Assembly: GCA_024811115.1 (NCBI GenBank)
Contig: JAKOGH010000024.1
Span: 124,001-188,000, forward strand
Direction of reading: 5' to 3'
DNA length: 64,000 nt
Source of the DNA: Terana coerulea
Taxonomy: Eukaryota; Basidiomycota; Agaricomycetes; Polyporales; Phanerochaetaceae
Made by a program: the position numbers and the translations under genes. Below, piece after piece: positions 23,976 through 34,688 of this stretch. How positions within the stretch are numbered: the first letter of the stretch is position 1; every line of letters begins with the position of its first letter. The notes under the pieces are model-generated. The model worked only from the letters and a program-made list of their open reading frames with translations. It had not been told where the DNA came from and ran no database searches.

Positions 23976-25796
23976 ATGGTCACTACGACTGCAGTTCAAA
24001 CTTCTAACCTCACTGCGACCCGACGCCCTGCGCGTCGGCGAGTATCGACTTCCTATGCCGCCCGCAGAGCAAGTCAGAGTCGTCATTCGCCATTCGCACC
24101 TTCCGTAGAGGCCTTGGATCTATCTATCAGCTACCCCCTGCCCGTCCTCGCCGACCTCCGGCTGCATGTCTTGTCTTACCTAGCCGACCTCGAGGCCCGT
24201 CTTGCGCAGTTGGAGTCTCCGTTGAAAGGCAAGGGCGAGTCGACAGTGGAAGAAGCACGAGCATGGGCGAATACCGCGTTGGAAATGCTGGATAGCATAC
24301 GCACGGACGTCTGCTCGCACCTACCCGAGGTGTACCTCGAGACACCATCCATGGAGGAATTCGTAAAGTCCCACATGCCCGACCTTCCTGCCATGCCAGA
24401 CTCGGTGCGCTCTCGGTTGCCTGATATGACGGAGATGTGCTCGCGCTTTGAAGACGTTCGCTCCAGCTTCTCAGATATCGACTTTCGCCGACCGCTGGAA
24501 TATGTACCCACGCTTTCGGAGAACTTGCAACTGCTGCAGTCACATTTGTCGTCGGTCGACCTCCCACAGAGCTTGCGGGACTCTGTCTCATATTACAGGC
24601 CGCATGCTACGCTCAGCGAATTGCTCGACAAGGTTATGGCCTCCGACTTCGTCGCCGGTGTGTCGTCGGATATACGGGGTGGGGAGGATATGCTGGAGAA
24701 GGCGGCATCGGAAGTGGCGAAAGCGATTCGACGGTCCCTGAACGGCTCTCGATTGATACACTATGCCGACCTACCCGAGCAATGGAGGAATAATCACTTC
24801 GTGGCACGCGGATATCGGTGAGTGGGCCTGCGAATGGCCCATTATTCTCGCTGACATGAGACACGCCAGTTTCATTCCTCTGCAAGAATGGCCGCTCATC
24901 ATCATGTCCCTCTTCGCATTACATAACGAAACTGGTGTGTACAACGTATGGTGGTATCGTGGAGCCAGCTGACACATCAGTAGTTAATATCCATACACAT
25001 CTGATACCCTTCATGTTGTGGTCGCTCAACCTCATCCCCGTGTCGCCCTTCTCGTCCGCATCTCGCCCATCTGCTGCCCAGTCTGAACTACCTGAACTTG
25101 CTTTCACCGCTTTCGCTTTGCTTTGTTTGTTCACGAGTGCGCTTTGGCATACGATGGCTGGGTGTGCGCATCCGACGGGTATGGAGCTTTGTGCGAGGGT
25201 TGACTATGTCGGGATTGGATGGTGCGTATTCTATCTATCCCATGCGCACATGCATAACCGACTAAGGCGGCGCTGCAGGTTGATCAGTGCCAGTGTTGGC
25301 ACGGTGGTGTATTACGGATTCCAAGGACACGAAACGGCAATGCACGGCTTCCTGTCACTGTGTCTCGTCATGGGCATCCTCGGGAGCGTCTTTCCCTTCA
25401 TGGACTGGTTCAATGATCTGAAGTACAGGGTAAGCCACGTTCTCCTCTCCCCCTCACAACAACACTCAACCCGTACAGAATTATCGAATAGCCTTCTTCC
25501 TCGCACTCGCCTTCTCATCACTGGCACCGCTGGCGACCCTTGCGTACTTCACAAGCACGTCCGCGCTGCTCGCGTTCATCCGCCCCGTCGTGCCCTCGCT
25601 CGCGATGTACGTCGCCGGCCTCGTCTTCTACGCGACGCACTTCCCCGAGTGCGTGCTCGCGCGCCCAGGCGAGACGCACTGGCTCGACTGGCTCGGCGGT
25701 GGCTCCCACGCGATCTGGCACGTGTGCATCGTGTGCGCGATCAGCCTGCACCGGCATGCGATGGAGAGCATGAAGCATGGAATCCAACCTGCCTAG
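23976..25796 (+). CDS. PAQR (adiponectin-receptor/HlyIII-like) seven-TM protein with long N-terminal extension
   Basis: PAQR proteins are membrane ceramidase-like receptors; yeast Izh proteins affect zinc and sterol homeostasis. The ATG at 23976 opens a first exon of about 281 residues that is mostly helical and cytosolic. It has repeated DLP/MPD-type segments and no transmembrane segments. The membrane part begins with FIPLQEWPLIIMSLFALHNE. Then come the three conserved PAQR motifs: VVNIHTHLIPFMLW, LWHTMAGCAHPTGMELCARV with DYVGIGW, and GLVFYATHFPECVLARPGET with SHAIWHVC. The His and Asp residues of the metal site are visible in these motifs. Exons join at 24819/24870, about 24931/24982, 25220/25279 and 25429/25480. 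The stop is at 25796. No frameshift detected. Confidence 0.92.
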
Positions 25797-26345
25797 CATG
25801 CTTGGCCCTCCCTCCCATCCGCCCCCAGACCCACTACCAGCCTATTCATTATGTTATTCCGTCTGGGTGCGCCCGACGCTGTTGCTTCTGTCTCTTGCTC
25901 TTGCATCTTGTTTTTGTGGGGTTGTTGGTGGTGCTAGTTACATTCGTACGTTGTATTTTATTGAGTGTCCGTCTCGGCGCGACGCTGCCGCTCCTTTCAA
26001 CTAGACATCAAGGAATTCACGGTCATTGCTATCATCCGATACCTCTGCTTCCCAGTGATCTGCAGTTGCACGACGCTCCCGCGAAAATTGTGAGTAGCCT
26101 CCTTGCGAAGCGTATGAATGGGCAGCGGCAGGCATCCCAGTCGTGCACCGTATGGCTGTGCAATACCCGGACTGACAAGACGGCACAGAAGCTGCCTTCT
26201 TTGTTGGACAGTGTCCGGATGAATGCTCGCTCTTTCTAGTGGACCGACTGACTTCGAACTGGTGGTGGACCGTGGTGAACACACCCGTTTAGTCGACGCG
26301 CACCACAGTCGACGAGAAGCGGAAAGAGCGTTGGCGAGCATGCAA
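25797..26345. other. Intergenic, 3' flank of the PAQR gene
   Basis: No gene recognised. The 152-residue minus-strand frame at 25997-26455 has no family features. Confidence 0.4.
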
Positions 26346-26351
26346 GAATCG

Positions 26352-26358
26352 TATAAAA
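26352..26358 (+). promoter_or_regulatory. TATA box upstream of the small Ala-rich ORF
   Basis: tataaaa lies 112 bases before the ATG at 26464. A good consensus at a usual distance supports transcription of the small gene downstream. Confidence 0.45.
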
Positions 26359-26463
26359 TGGCCGTCATCCTGCCCATCCTCTCAGTGCACTGCAATCCAC
26401 CCTCCTGCCTTGCAAGCCATCCCGCACACCGTTGACCACTCTCAGCAAACCTCATTGGCCACT

Positions 26464-26637
26464 ATGCGCTTCGCCGTCGCTCTCCTCGCGCTCGTCCCTG
26501 CTGTTATATCCGGCGTCGCCGCGGCGCCCGCTGCCGCCTCCGCTGCCTCTGCTGCCTCTGCTGCCTCCGCCGCCTCCGCCGCCTTTGCAGCCTTTACAGC
26601 CTCTGCCGCCTCCGCTGCCACCGCTACCGCCGCCTAG
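26464..26637 (+). CDS. Small Ala-rich secreted peptide (possibly the first exon of a larger gene)
   Basis: A 57-residue frame starts MRFAVALLALVPAVISGVAA, a clear signal peptide, followed by an almost pure Ala/Ser run ending ATATAA and a TAG stop. Beyond the stop, the same frame reads FATASNTCGHPSVF and then a stop directly at a good donor (gtgagc at 26683), with an acceptor at about 26740. So the stop at 26635 may be an error or part of a decayed cysteine-containing secreted protein. I cannot assign a family. The tract is GCC/TCC trinucleotide-rich, so slippage is also possible. The signal peptide and the upstream TATA box are the only positive evidence. Confidence 0.4.
   Translation: MRFAVALLALVPAVISGVAAAPAAASAASAASAASAASAAFAAFTASAASAATATAA
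26530..26632 (+). repeat. GCN/TCN trinucleotide-rich tract
   Basis: About 100 bases of imperfect gcc-tcc-gct units coding for Ala and Ser in the frame of the small secreted ORF. It is prone to replication slippage and to length errors in assembly. Confidence 0.6.
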
Positions 26638-26923
26638 TTCGCAACCGCGAGCAACACGTGCGGGCACCCCTCTGTCTTTTGAGGTGAGCTTCGCCGCAGC
26701 AACTGCGCGGTGTGTCAGTGTAGCTGACTCTGAGAAACAGCTATTTATGTGTTCTGGACTCTGTGCGGCACCCAGGGCGATAGCTCTTGAGCATGGGGGC
26801 CGCAATAATGGTGGGTTTTATCGCATACACACTCCTCCACTTCCTAACCACTTGTTGCTTCCGGCCGTCTGCGTAGCATTACGAGGGGCTCATATTGACG
26901 ACTTGACGATCTTGCGGTTTTGA

Positions 26924-27434
26924 TACTACATCCTTCTCAATTCGTGTCCGCCGGTGGAGTCGCAAATCAATTTGTTTGGATGTTTTTCTATGATAATCAC
27001 TACAAGGCGATATTGAGTAAAGGGCAGTATTAGTGAGAGCCCCGACCCGCGAATAAGCAATGTGTGCCAGTGGCCCACCGCGACCATTGCGTCGTCTTCA
27101 TGTCCCAAGAGTGCTTCAATTTGAACGATGAATCACGCTCGCAACGAGCTGAAATCAGATAGAATGAGATACACCATCCCGACTCGTTCCTGTCCGTACA
27201 GCGTTCACAATTCAGTCAAAACACTTCATATTACTCGGCTGTGCCGTACTATTCTACAAAAGAGGGGATGCTACACAGGATTGTGGGTCGGTGCTAATAT
27301 AACGATACAACAAGATGGTGTGCGTAGGGTATGATGCGTCCAGGCCAGTCGTCAGTGGGAAACGTATGCAAAAGGTGTGAGAAACGTATGCGACAGAGAA
27401 CTGATGAGAAAGAAATAACCAATCAAAGGAGAAA
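26924..27434. other. Intergenic, 3' flank of PRM1
   Basis: No gene seen in this stretch of about 500 bases. Confidence 0.45.
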
Positions 27435-30400
27435 CTACATTGCCATCGCGACAAACGGATTCGTCGTCATCATCGTCCCAGACGTCACCTTCCTGTCAAA
27501 GGAGGGGCGCGCGTCCGTCGGGGACAGCGGCACGGCATGGCGGTCGTCAAACGGCGTCGCGAACGGGTCCTCCGCCGCGCGAGCTCCGCGACGCTCGGGT
27601 GCAGCGGCGGCGCGAGGTGCGTCGTGTACGTCGGCGGCGGCACGCCGTACGCGGGGAACTGCATGTTCGGCGGCGGCGACGCGGGCAGCGTGTGGCTGCG
27701 CGCATGCGTCGGGTAGCGCTCGAAGCCGTGGTGCAGCGGCATCGCGAACGGCGCGATCGATGCGTGCGCGTCGGCGAGCGGCGGGACGGACGCGGCGGGG
27801 GATACGTCCACGGGGACGCTCGCGCGGTGCCGCGGCTTGGCGCGCAGCGTGGGCAGCCGCGGCGGCGCGAGGCTCGCCATCCACGTCGGCCGGCGCGGCG
27901 AGACGGACCAGGCGGACGAGGGCACGACGTCTGCGTTGTTCGAGTGGTCGAGCACCTGCATCGAGCCGTCCGAGGTCGTGATCGTCAGCTGCGGCCGCAC
28001 GCGCTCGCGGCTCGGCCGCGTGCCCAGTGTCGGGCTCTTCTCGGTGGTCGGCATCGGCTCGTCAGCGGCCTCCTGCGAGTTCTTGCGCTTCCAGAAGGTC
28101 ATGGTGAACCGCTTCAACCAGGGGTCCGTTGGTGAGCGTTCGACATCATTGGAACCACTCCGCAGTTTGCGAGGACTGCTGATCATAGGTCGTGAACGAG
28201 GCTCATGCTCATGGTCTTCAGAGCTCGCCTGGTCCAGGAAGGACTCCCATGATTTCTCGAAGGCAGGGTTCCGGCCTTGCGGATACGGATGTGGGACGAG
28301 GGTAGCGTTCTTGTTAGCAGACGTTGGCGACCTAGTCAGGGTCTTGAAAAGACCTGGCCTCTGTTTCGGTGGGTCCGATATCCTAGGGCCGAACGACGGA
28401 AGGTCGACGCTGTGCACCTTCTCCTCGTCCACGTTCATCTGCGTATCACCACCCGCACCGCGCTCTCGGAACGGGACGATGACACCCTCGATGCCGCCCT
28501 TCTGCTTCTTCTGCCACCGCCGTTTCTTGTAGGCCTCCAGCCAGTCCCGGCCGTACGCGTGCCAGAAGATGATGCACAGCGCCATGAAGACGACAAAGGC
28601 CCAGAGGCCCATAAAGATCGAGAACATGATGCGCTCCTTCTTGAGCGAGGCGACGTACGCGTTCACGAGCTTCCCGACGACGCCTTGGTTGTTACCGTCA
28701 CCACCGCCAATGGCAGCCGTTGCAATGGGAGCAGTAGCCTCGTTGACATCTGCGGGGGAGAGGACGAGCACAGAGTCGTTAACACGCGGAATGTCGATGA
28801 TGAGGTTGTCATGAAGGAATGTCAAAGCAGTCTCGATAGCGTCTACTTTCGAGCCAATGAAGCATCGGATGAATTCCTGGATGGGCTCCTCGAGGATCGT
28901 GCCGTTGAAGATGGTGTTGACAGCATCCTGAATGTCCGTGTAAAATGTGTTGATCGTGTTGTTGAGAGTCGTGGTAGTGCCGTTGACCCATCCGAAAAGA
29001 CCGTCGTTAATAGTGGACTGGACGTGATCCACACGTCCGTTGATATCGCTGGCATACGCCGCAGATTGGTTGTACATGCTCGCGTTGATAGACGTCGCGA
29101 TCGTGTTGGAGAAATCGTTCACGGAAGCAACCGCCTGCTGAGAGTATTTGTGTTCGAGCGGCGAGATTGCAATGAGCTGAATCTCTACGGAGAGCAAGCC
29201 GAAGAAACCGATGAGGAAGCAGGCGAGCGCAGGAGGGTGGAAGACGTAGTGGAAGAACCACGTCAGGTTGATATACTGCGACGGGCTGAAGCGCAGGATA
29301 CGCGATATGCGGTTGGCGATCTTGGTGAGGAGGGGGTGCTGCATGTTTCCTTGCATGATCATGAGGTTGTGGTCGGAAAGGATCATGGTGGGCGCGGACT
29401 TGGAGCCAGTGTAGGCGACAGCTGAATCCGACGTCCATGCTTCACGGGTGTACTGCAAGTGGTTCTTGAGGCACCGCCACTTGTACCACTCCAGCGCGCA
29501 GTTAGCAGCGATTAACAAGAAAGCCACCGCGATGAGGATGACCGTGCCAATCTTGGCAATCTTCACGAGGTCGTGCCCAAGGTTGTCAACGACGGACGTA
29601 TCCATGTCGCCACAGAAGGCAACAGTGTTCTGCGCTGGGACCGGAAGTACGGACTCGTCGAAAGAGAGACCGGCGAAAGTGTCGTTGATATCCTTCTTCA
29701 CGAGTTCAAATGGAGTGTCAATGCTATAACCCGTCAATAAGATACAACAAGAAGGGGCGCCAGGGAAACTCACATATCGTCAATCTTGCTCTTGAGGTCG
29801 GCAATAGTGGGCAACGAGCTGTTGAGTTTCTCAAGGGCGGTCTGGAAGTCGGATGGGAGGGTAACGTTCTGCAGCGCGTCGAGGCTCGGAACGTTGATCT
29901 GTGGTGGGGTAATGTTGCCGAAGGGGTTGACCTTGTTAATGGCGTTGATAGCGGAGGTAATGACAGAGTTTGCAGAGGAGATATCATTCTGGATAGACGT
30001 TCGCAGACCATTGAATGTGTTCGTCAAGAAGCCGTTGAACTGCGCAGCCATTTGAGCTTTTCAGTAAACTGTTACATTACATGCGTACTCACCTCTTGCA
30101 CCGCACCGATCAGAATTGACAGAGCTCCCCTCACAACCAGCTCCAGGAAGCAGAGGAACGTCGACCGATACAAGTCGACTATGAAGTTGATGATAGCCTC
30201 CATGACAGTCAAGGCCAGTACAAGAGCAGCGCGAGCACCGTTCATGGTACCGTTAACGGCCTCGGTGATGCGGGTGTTGGTGGCGGCGGCCATGTACCGT
30301 GGCATGCTCGCTGCGGCAGTAGCAGCCCTCTCCGCAGCCTTGCAGCTCGTGAGGAGATCATCCTTCGCGCTGGTGACCGCGTCTTGGGCAGATGCAGATG

Positions 30401-30552
30401 AAAGTTGTAGGCGAAACGCGACGAAGAGCAGCGAGAGAATCGGGTAAGCGAGCCATGTCAGGGATAGCAAATGTGGCAGTTGTAGGTAGGGGTGTGAGTG
30501 TGGTCGAGTATTGCGTCGAGCGAGGGTCGTACACAGGCGGTGTCGCAGACAT
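27435..30552 (-). CDS. PRM1: Plasma membrane fusion protein Prm1
   Basis: Multi-pass plasma-membrane protein that promotes membrane merger during cell fusion (mating, hyphal fusion). The ATG at 30552 begins [20 protein letters not shown]. After a one-base frame change at a G run (30489-30492) it continues [20 protein letters not shown], the first membrane segment. Family-typical parts follow: [80 protein letters not shown] and [20 protein letters not shown]. Many N-glycosylation sequons (NGT, NQS) lie in the extracellular loops. Introns lie near 30052-30090 and 29722-29774. The C-terminal cytosolic tail is disordered. A second frame change near 27571-27585 leads to the true end, [17 protein letters not shown], and the stop at 27435. 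The 382-residue frame on the opposite strand is a shadow. Confidence 0.9.
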
Positions 30553-31794
30553 GCTTGGTGGATGTCGTCCGGCGACTGAAGGAAGAGGGGAAGAGGGTCG
30601 TCAGAGACGTTACCAGAGAAAGGGGCGTTGAAGAGGCCCAACACGCAGCATTTCAAGCAGGTCATAACGCACGCCTTATGAGAGAGGTCTTCTCATTGTG
30701 CGGGAGGTTGCTGGCTTTCATTGTTCTCGGTAAAGCCATAACAATAAAGCGTCCTTATCCGGCGTGCGCGCTCCGCCCGTCCTCGCGGTATTTGACACCG
30801 CGAGGCCAAAATGCAGCATAAATGCGGTGCGCTTTGCGACCCATGTTCCAAGCGAGTGGCCTTGTGAGCAGCGTGAAGAACGACGGAGAACAAGCGTGGT
30901 CGAGCGAGACCCGTGGGCGCTTGAGTAACTGCCTGGCGGTAAGTATTTGGCTCTGCTTGTGATCCATTCCGTGGCGCTACTGATGGCGCATCAAAGCGCG
31001 CATCATACGGGCCCTGACTCCCTAAACTGGAAGTGAAGTACAAGAACGTGGTCTTACGACGGCAAAAAGTCTTTTGAGAAGACAATTTACGCTCTGTAGA
31101 GCTGACTGTAGTATCAACGCTCAAAACGCCTAGTGAAGCCTCATGTCGACTATATATATATAAATCTTAGTAGCAGCACCAGACGCGGTTTTCAATGAGT
31201 ATAGCGTCGATAGGGTTCAATAGCTCTACAGCCTTCTGGAGTTGTTCTGAAGCTACGCAGTCGAATTCTTCAATTTCCGCCTCCACATTACAGGGTATTA
31301 GCTACAATATGCACTGCGCCTGTATTGAATTCCTGTGGTTCTGATACGGTTGGTAAGAGATGCTTATATGTCCATTTCGAGCTACAGCAGTGACCTGGTC
31401 TACCATGATTTATTGAATCCCACGAAGCTAGAGCTGGAGTATACCTACGGCCCGCGACCTGGGCTCTGCGCTCGACAGTCCAAGACTATGATGGCACCTG
31501 CCGAGCTCTCGCCTGAACTTGAGATCTTGAGAACCGGCTGCTTTCCCAATAAGGGTTTGCCACATCGAAGCATCCGTAGACAGCAAGTCAACCTTGAGTC
31601 AGCCGCTTCCGTACAAATACGGACGGGGGAAACCAAACCTCTACACATCGCCTCTCTCTTCCGCCCACCACCACCGCGCACAGCCTACCGCCAGCCAGCA
31701 GCCTACCTCCACGCCCGCACGGCCTCGACGTCCAGCACCTCACGCTCCTTTTCACGCGCACGAACAGACACGAACGTCACGCCCACCCGCAACC
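30553..31794. other. Divergent intergenic region upstream of PRM1
   Basis: 1.2 kb between PRM1 and the secreted low-complexity gene. It holds a short TA microsatellite at 31151-31162. No gene recognised. Confidence 0.45.
31151..31162. repeat. Short TA microsatellite
   Basis: About six TA units in an AT-rich patch of an intergenic region. Confidence 0.5.
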
Positions 31795-32860
31795 ATGCGC
31801 TCGCTCAGCCTCGTCCCCGCCCTCCTGGCCTTGTGCGCCGTCCTGCCCACCTCTGCCGTCCCGTTTCAAGGAAGAGAAAGACCTGCCTGTGCCCGGCCTC
31901 GGCGACATGACCATCGGCGCCATCCTGCCCACAGCCATTCCCAACGTCAACTTGCCCAACGGACCCCCGGTGCCGGCGGCGCGAGAGCCCCAGCCCTGCC
32001 TGTCCCTGCCCGCCGCCGCTCACTGGGCCGCAGCCCGCCCGTCGACCTGCGTCCGCGCCAAGTTCATAGCGCGGACTTCAGCGCGAGCCCGAACAGCACC
32101 ATCCCTGCCAAGTCGGCGACGCCCAACGCCGCGCGCCGCCGGTTCGTCTACGACTACACCACCAATCCTAAGCTTCCAAGTGCGCCAGAAGTTTCCGAAC
32201 CCGGGGCATGTAGCGAGGTCTAGCGAAAGCGAACATGGTCAGCATGCAGGTGACCGTTCTGGAGCCGACGACGCGTCCGGTGCGGCGAAGGCGGCGGGAC
32301 AAGGGGCGACCACAGTCAAGTCCGTCGGTGCCGCACCCAAGCAGCTGTCTTCTGTCCTCAGCGGACTCCCCGTTCAGATCCCCAATACCCCAGTCACCTC
32401 TTCTGACACCTCCGCTGCCGACGCAGCAGCAGCAAAGGCCGCCGCGGAAGCCGCCAGAGCTCCCAAGCCCGTTGAAGAACCCGAGGTCCCTGCAGGAGCT
32501 GCCGGCGACGCGTATCCCACCGCTTCAGGCTACGAGTATTCTACCTCGCCGGAAGCCGCCCCGTCAACGCGAACACCAGCGTGCAGAAGCGCCATTCGAT
32601 GGTCCTCGACACCGACCCGATCATGCCTCCGTCGGACACCACCGGCAGGGACCCAAGCATGGGCATCGTCGACGTTGACAGCAACCGGAAGCCTGAAGAC
32701 GAGGTCCATGAGCAGGCTGGAAAGCAGCATGCTACCGAAGACCCTGCGGCCGCCCCTGCAGAGAACGCCGCTACGCCGACTGGCGACGTCCAAAACCCCC
32801 GCCACGCCCGCTGCCGATGGTGCTGAGTCCCAGGTGGCCAAGGAACAGGAGACTGCTTAA
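31795..32860 (+). CDS. Secreted low-complexity protein of unknown function (frameshifted)
   Basis: The ATG at 31795 starts a good signal peptide (MRSLSLVPALLALCAVLPTS, cleavage after AVP or nearby). At a T run (31864-31866) the frame changes to KEEKDLPVPGLGDMTIGAIL. The middle portion in another frame (SADFSASPNSTIPAKSATPN) gives way to an Ala/Lys/Pro/Glu-rich region (AKAAAEAARAPKPVEEPEVP). Still another frame reads NTSVQKRHSMVLDTDPIMPP with many acidic residues, and the C-terminus reads AADGAESQVAKEQETA with a stop at 32860. I do not recognise a domain. Composition suggests a disordered cell-wall or extracellular protein. At least three frame changes make the exact protein uncertain. Confidence 0.5.
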
Positions 32861-33135
32861 CGTGTGGATGTGGAAGATATAGATGCTTGCGAAGAGGTTC
32901 CATGTCGAGCGTATGGTTCTGCGAGAGATGCAATGTAATGAATAGGACGTCGCATATACAAACCTACCTTTTCAGAGTGATCAGTTGCCAACGCCGATTC
33001 AACTGAAACATACCGGACTCCATCAAATACAAGGAAAGCGTATTATTACAGGTAGATGAAGTCAGTCCTCAACCACGCACACGAAGATAAACGGAAGAGG
33101 AAAAGCGCCTTGTTGTTGCAGCATCATCATGCTCT

Positions 33136-34410
33136 TCAATTGTCCTGGACGTTGTTGAGGAGACGAAGAATGCTGATGACTATGCAAAGGGTTAGTGCGC
33201 CATGTTCAGTTTGCGATTGAGAGACACATACAGAGGTTGATGAAGCTATGGTTGGAGTAAGCAACTTCGTACAGTAATGACAGACGAACGGACGTACTCA
33301 AGATAGAGACTGATGGCACCCATGATGTACTCATCGGGGGACAACTTCTTGTTGATCATGTACGTGTCGTACACGATGTACCCACTGAACAGCAAGGTAC
33401 CACCCATCGCGTAGAGGAGATCCAGGGTCTTACCGAAGGGAATGAAGGCACCGACGAATCCAGTCATCACTAGCGGGCATTTGTCAGCGCGACGCAGGAG
33501 CGAGCTGCAGCAGAGCAAGACATACTGAGCGCGATGAGGCCACCGAACAGCCAGGGGCCCATGCCAGAAAAGTCATACTTGGACTGGAACGTGAACAGCG
33601 TCAGACCCAGGAACACGCCCAAAGTAATCAGACTGCGGATAGAGATGTCAGATGCGTTCCACTGACGGTAGGCAGGAGGCCAGAATAGGTACGTACAGCG
33701 CCTGCATAACGATCTTGTTATCGAAGAAGGCTGTAACGACGCCGAGGGTGAATGCTTCCTGGAGAGTGAACGTCGAGAGGAGGATGAAGTTGATAGGGTG
33801 GCTGTGACGCTTCCAGTAGAGGAGACCGAGGTTGATGAGGGTGCCGAAGAGGGGAAGGTAGAGAGTCCATGGGCTATTGGGGAGTTAGTTCGTCAAGGGG
33901 GAGTAGAAACGTTCGCCGAGAACGTACTGTGTCTGGACCCAGAAGATCGCATCCCGAGACTGGGAGAGTCCACCTGCGAAGATACAGGTGGCAAGCTGAG
34001 CACGAGTGAGTTATGATGTTGCAGCCCATGCCATGGCCGTAGGTACGTACAATCTGAACGACTGAAGGCTCGGTCAGATGAGTGTCCAACGAGTATGCAA
34101 GATGACGACTTACACAGGATGGAATAGACCTTGCGGACGAAGGCATTCCTGATCTCTGGGGCACTGTCGGCAACAGTCGTTCCGTACTGCGCACAGCACA
34201 TAAGTACTTCTGCGTTCACCTCGCGTGCCTCACGTACCTTGAAGTCATCCGGAACGTCCCCAGCCAACGGCTGGTCGTAGTAGCCCCTAGTCCTGCACTC
34301 GGTCCAGCTCTTGTGTTCAGCAACGGCTCCCGATCTTCTTCGGCCGCCGTGAGCTTGTTGGTTCCCGCAGGATACGACGGTGGGGGTACTGGGTAGTTGT
34401 TCGTAGCCAT
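33136..34410 (-). CDS. Bax inhibitor-1 / lifeguard (TMBIM) family membrane protein
   Basis: Seven-TM ER/Golgi protein of the BI-1 superfamily, linked to calcium leak and protection from cell death (yeast homologue Bxi1/Ybh3). The ATG at 34410 begins MATNNYPVPPPSYPAG with a Pro/Tyr-rich cytosolic tail. Exon 1 ends at 34238 with YYDQPLAGDVPDDFK, reached after a one-base frame change in a C run at 34284-34287. Exon 2 reads YGTTVADSAPEIRNAFVRKV, the family signature before TM1. The C-terminal half has GFVGAFIPFGKTLDLLYAMG, FSGYIVYDTYMINKKLSPDE and YIMGAISLYLE, then ISILRLLNNVQDN and the stop at 33136. Several short introns lie between. It converges tail to tail with the secreted low-complexity gene. 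Confidence 0.88.
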
Positions 34411-34688
34411 TCTTTTGTTGTGTCTTCAGTCGTCGAGGTGGTAGTCAGAAGAGAGATGCGGCCTGCACTGCTATGAATTGGGCGTCTAACATGTGCGTCG
34501 GATATGACATATGCGGACAGACCCCATGTACCCTGTACCGCAGCCGCATCCGCAAGCTGGGCCGCAGAAGCGAGCATGTTCGAGAAAGGCGTGACTGGAG
34601 GATGATTACAGCACAAGTCAAGAAAAAGTCTAAAATGTACAGAGTATGGTATACAAAAAGAGGGCTTGGCGAGATGCGGCACTAAGCT

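Noticed and set aside
28277..29425. 382-residue plus-strand reading frame
   Set aside because: It is exactly opposite the Prm1 coding exon, has no domain, and reflects the codon bias of the real gene.
27485..30447. Mating-type or pheromone locus around PRM1
   Set aside because: Prm1 works in cell fusion, but no homeodomain, pheromone or Ste3-type receptor gene is nearby.
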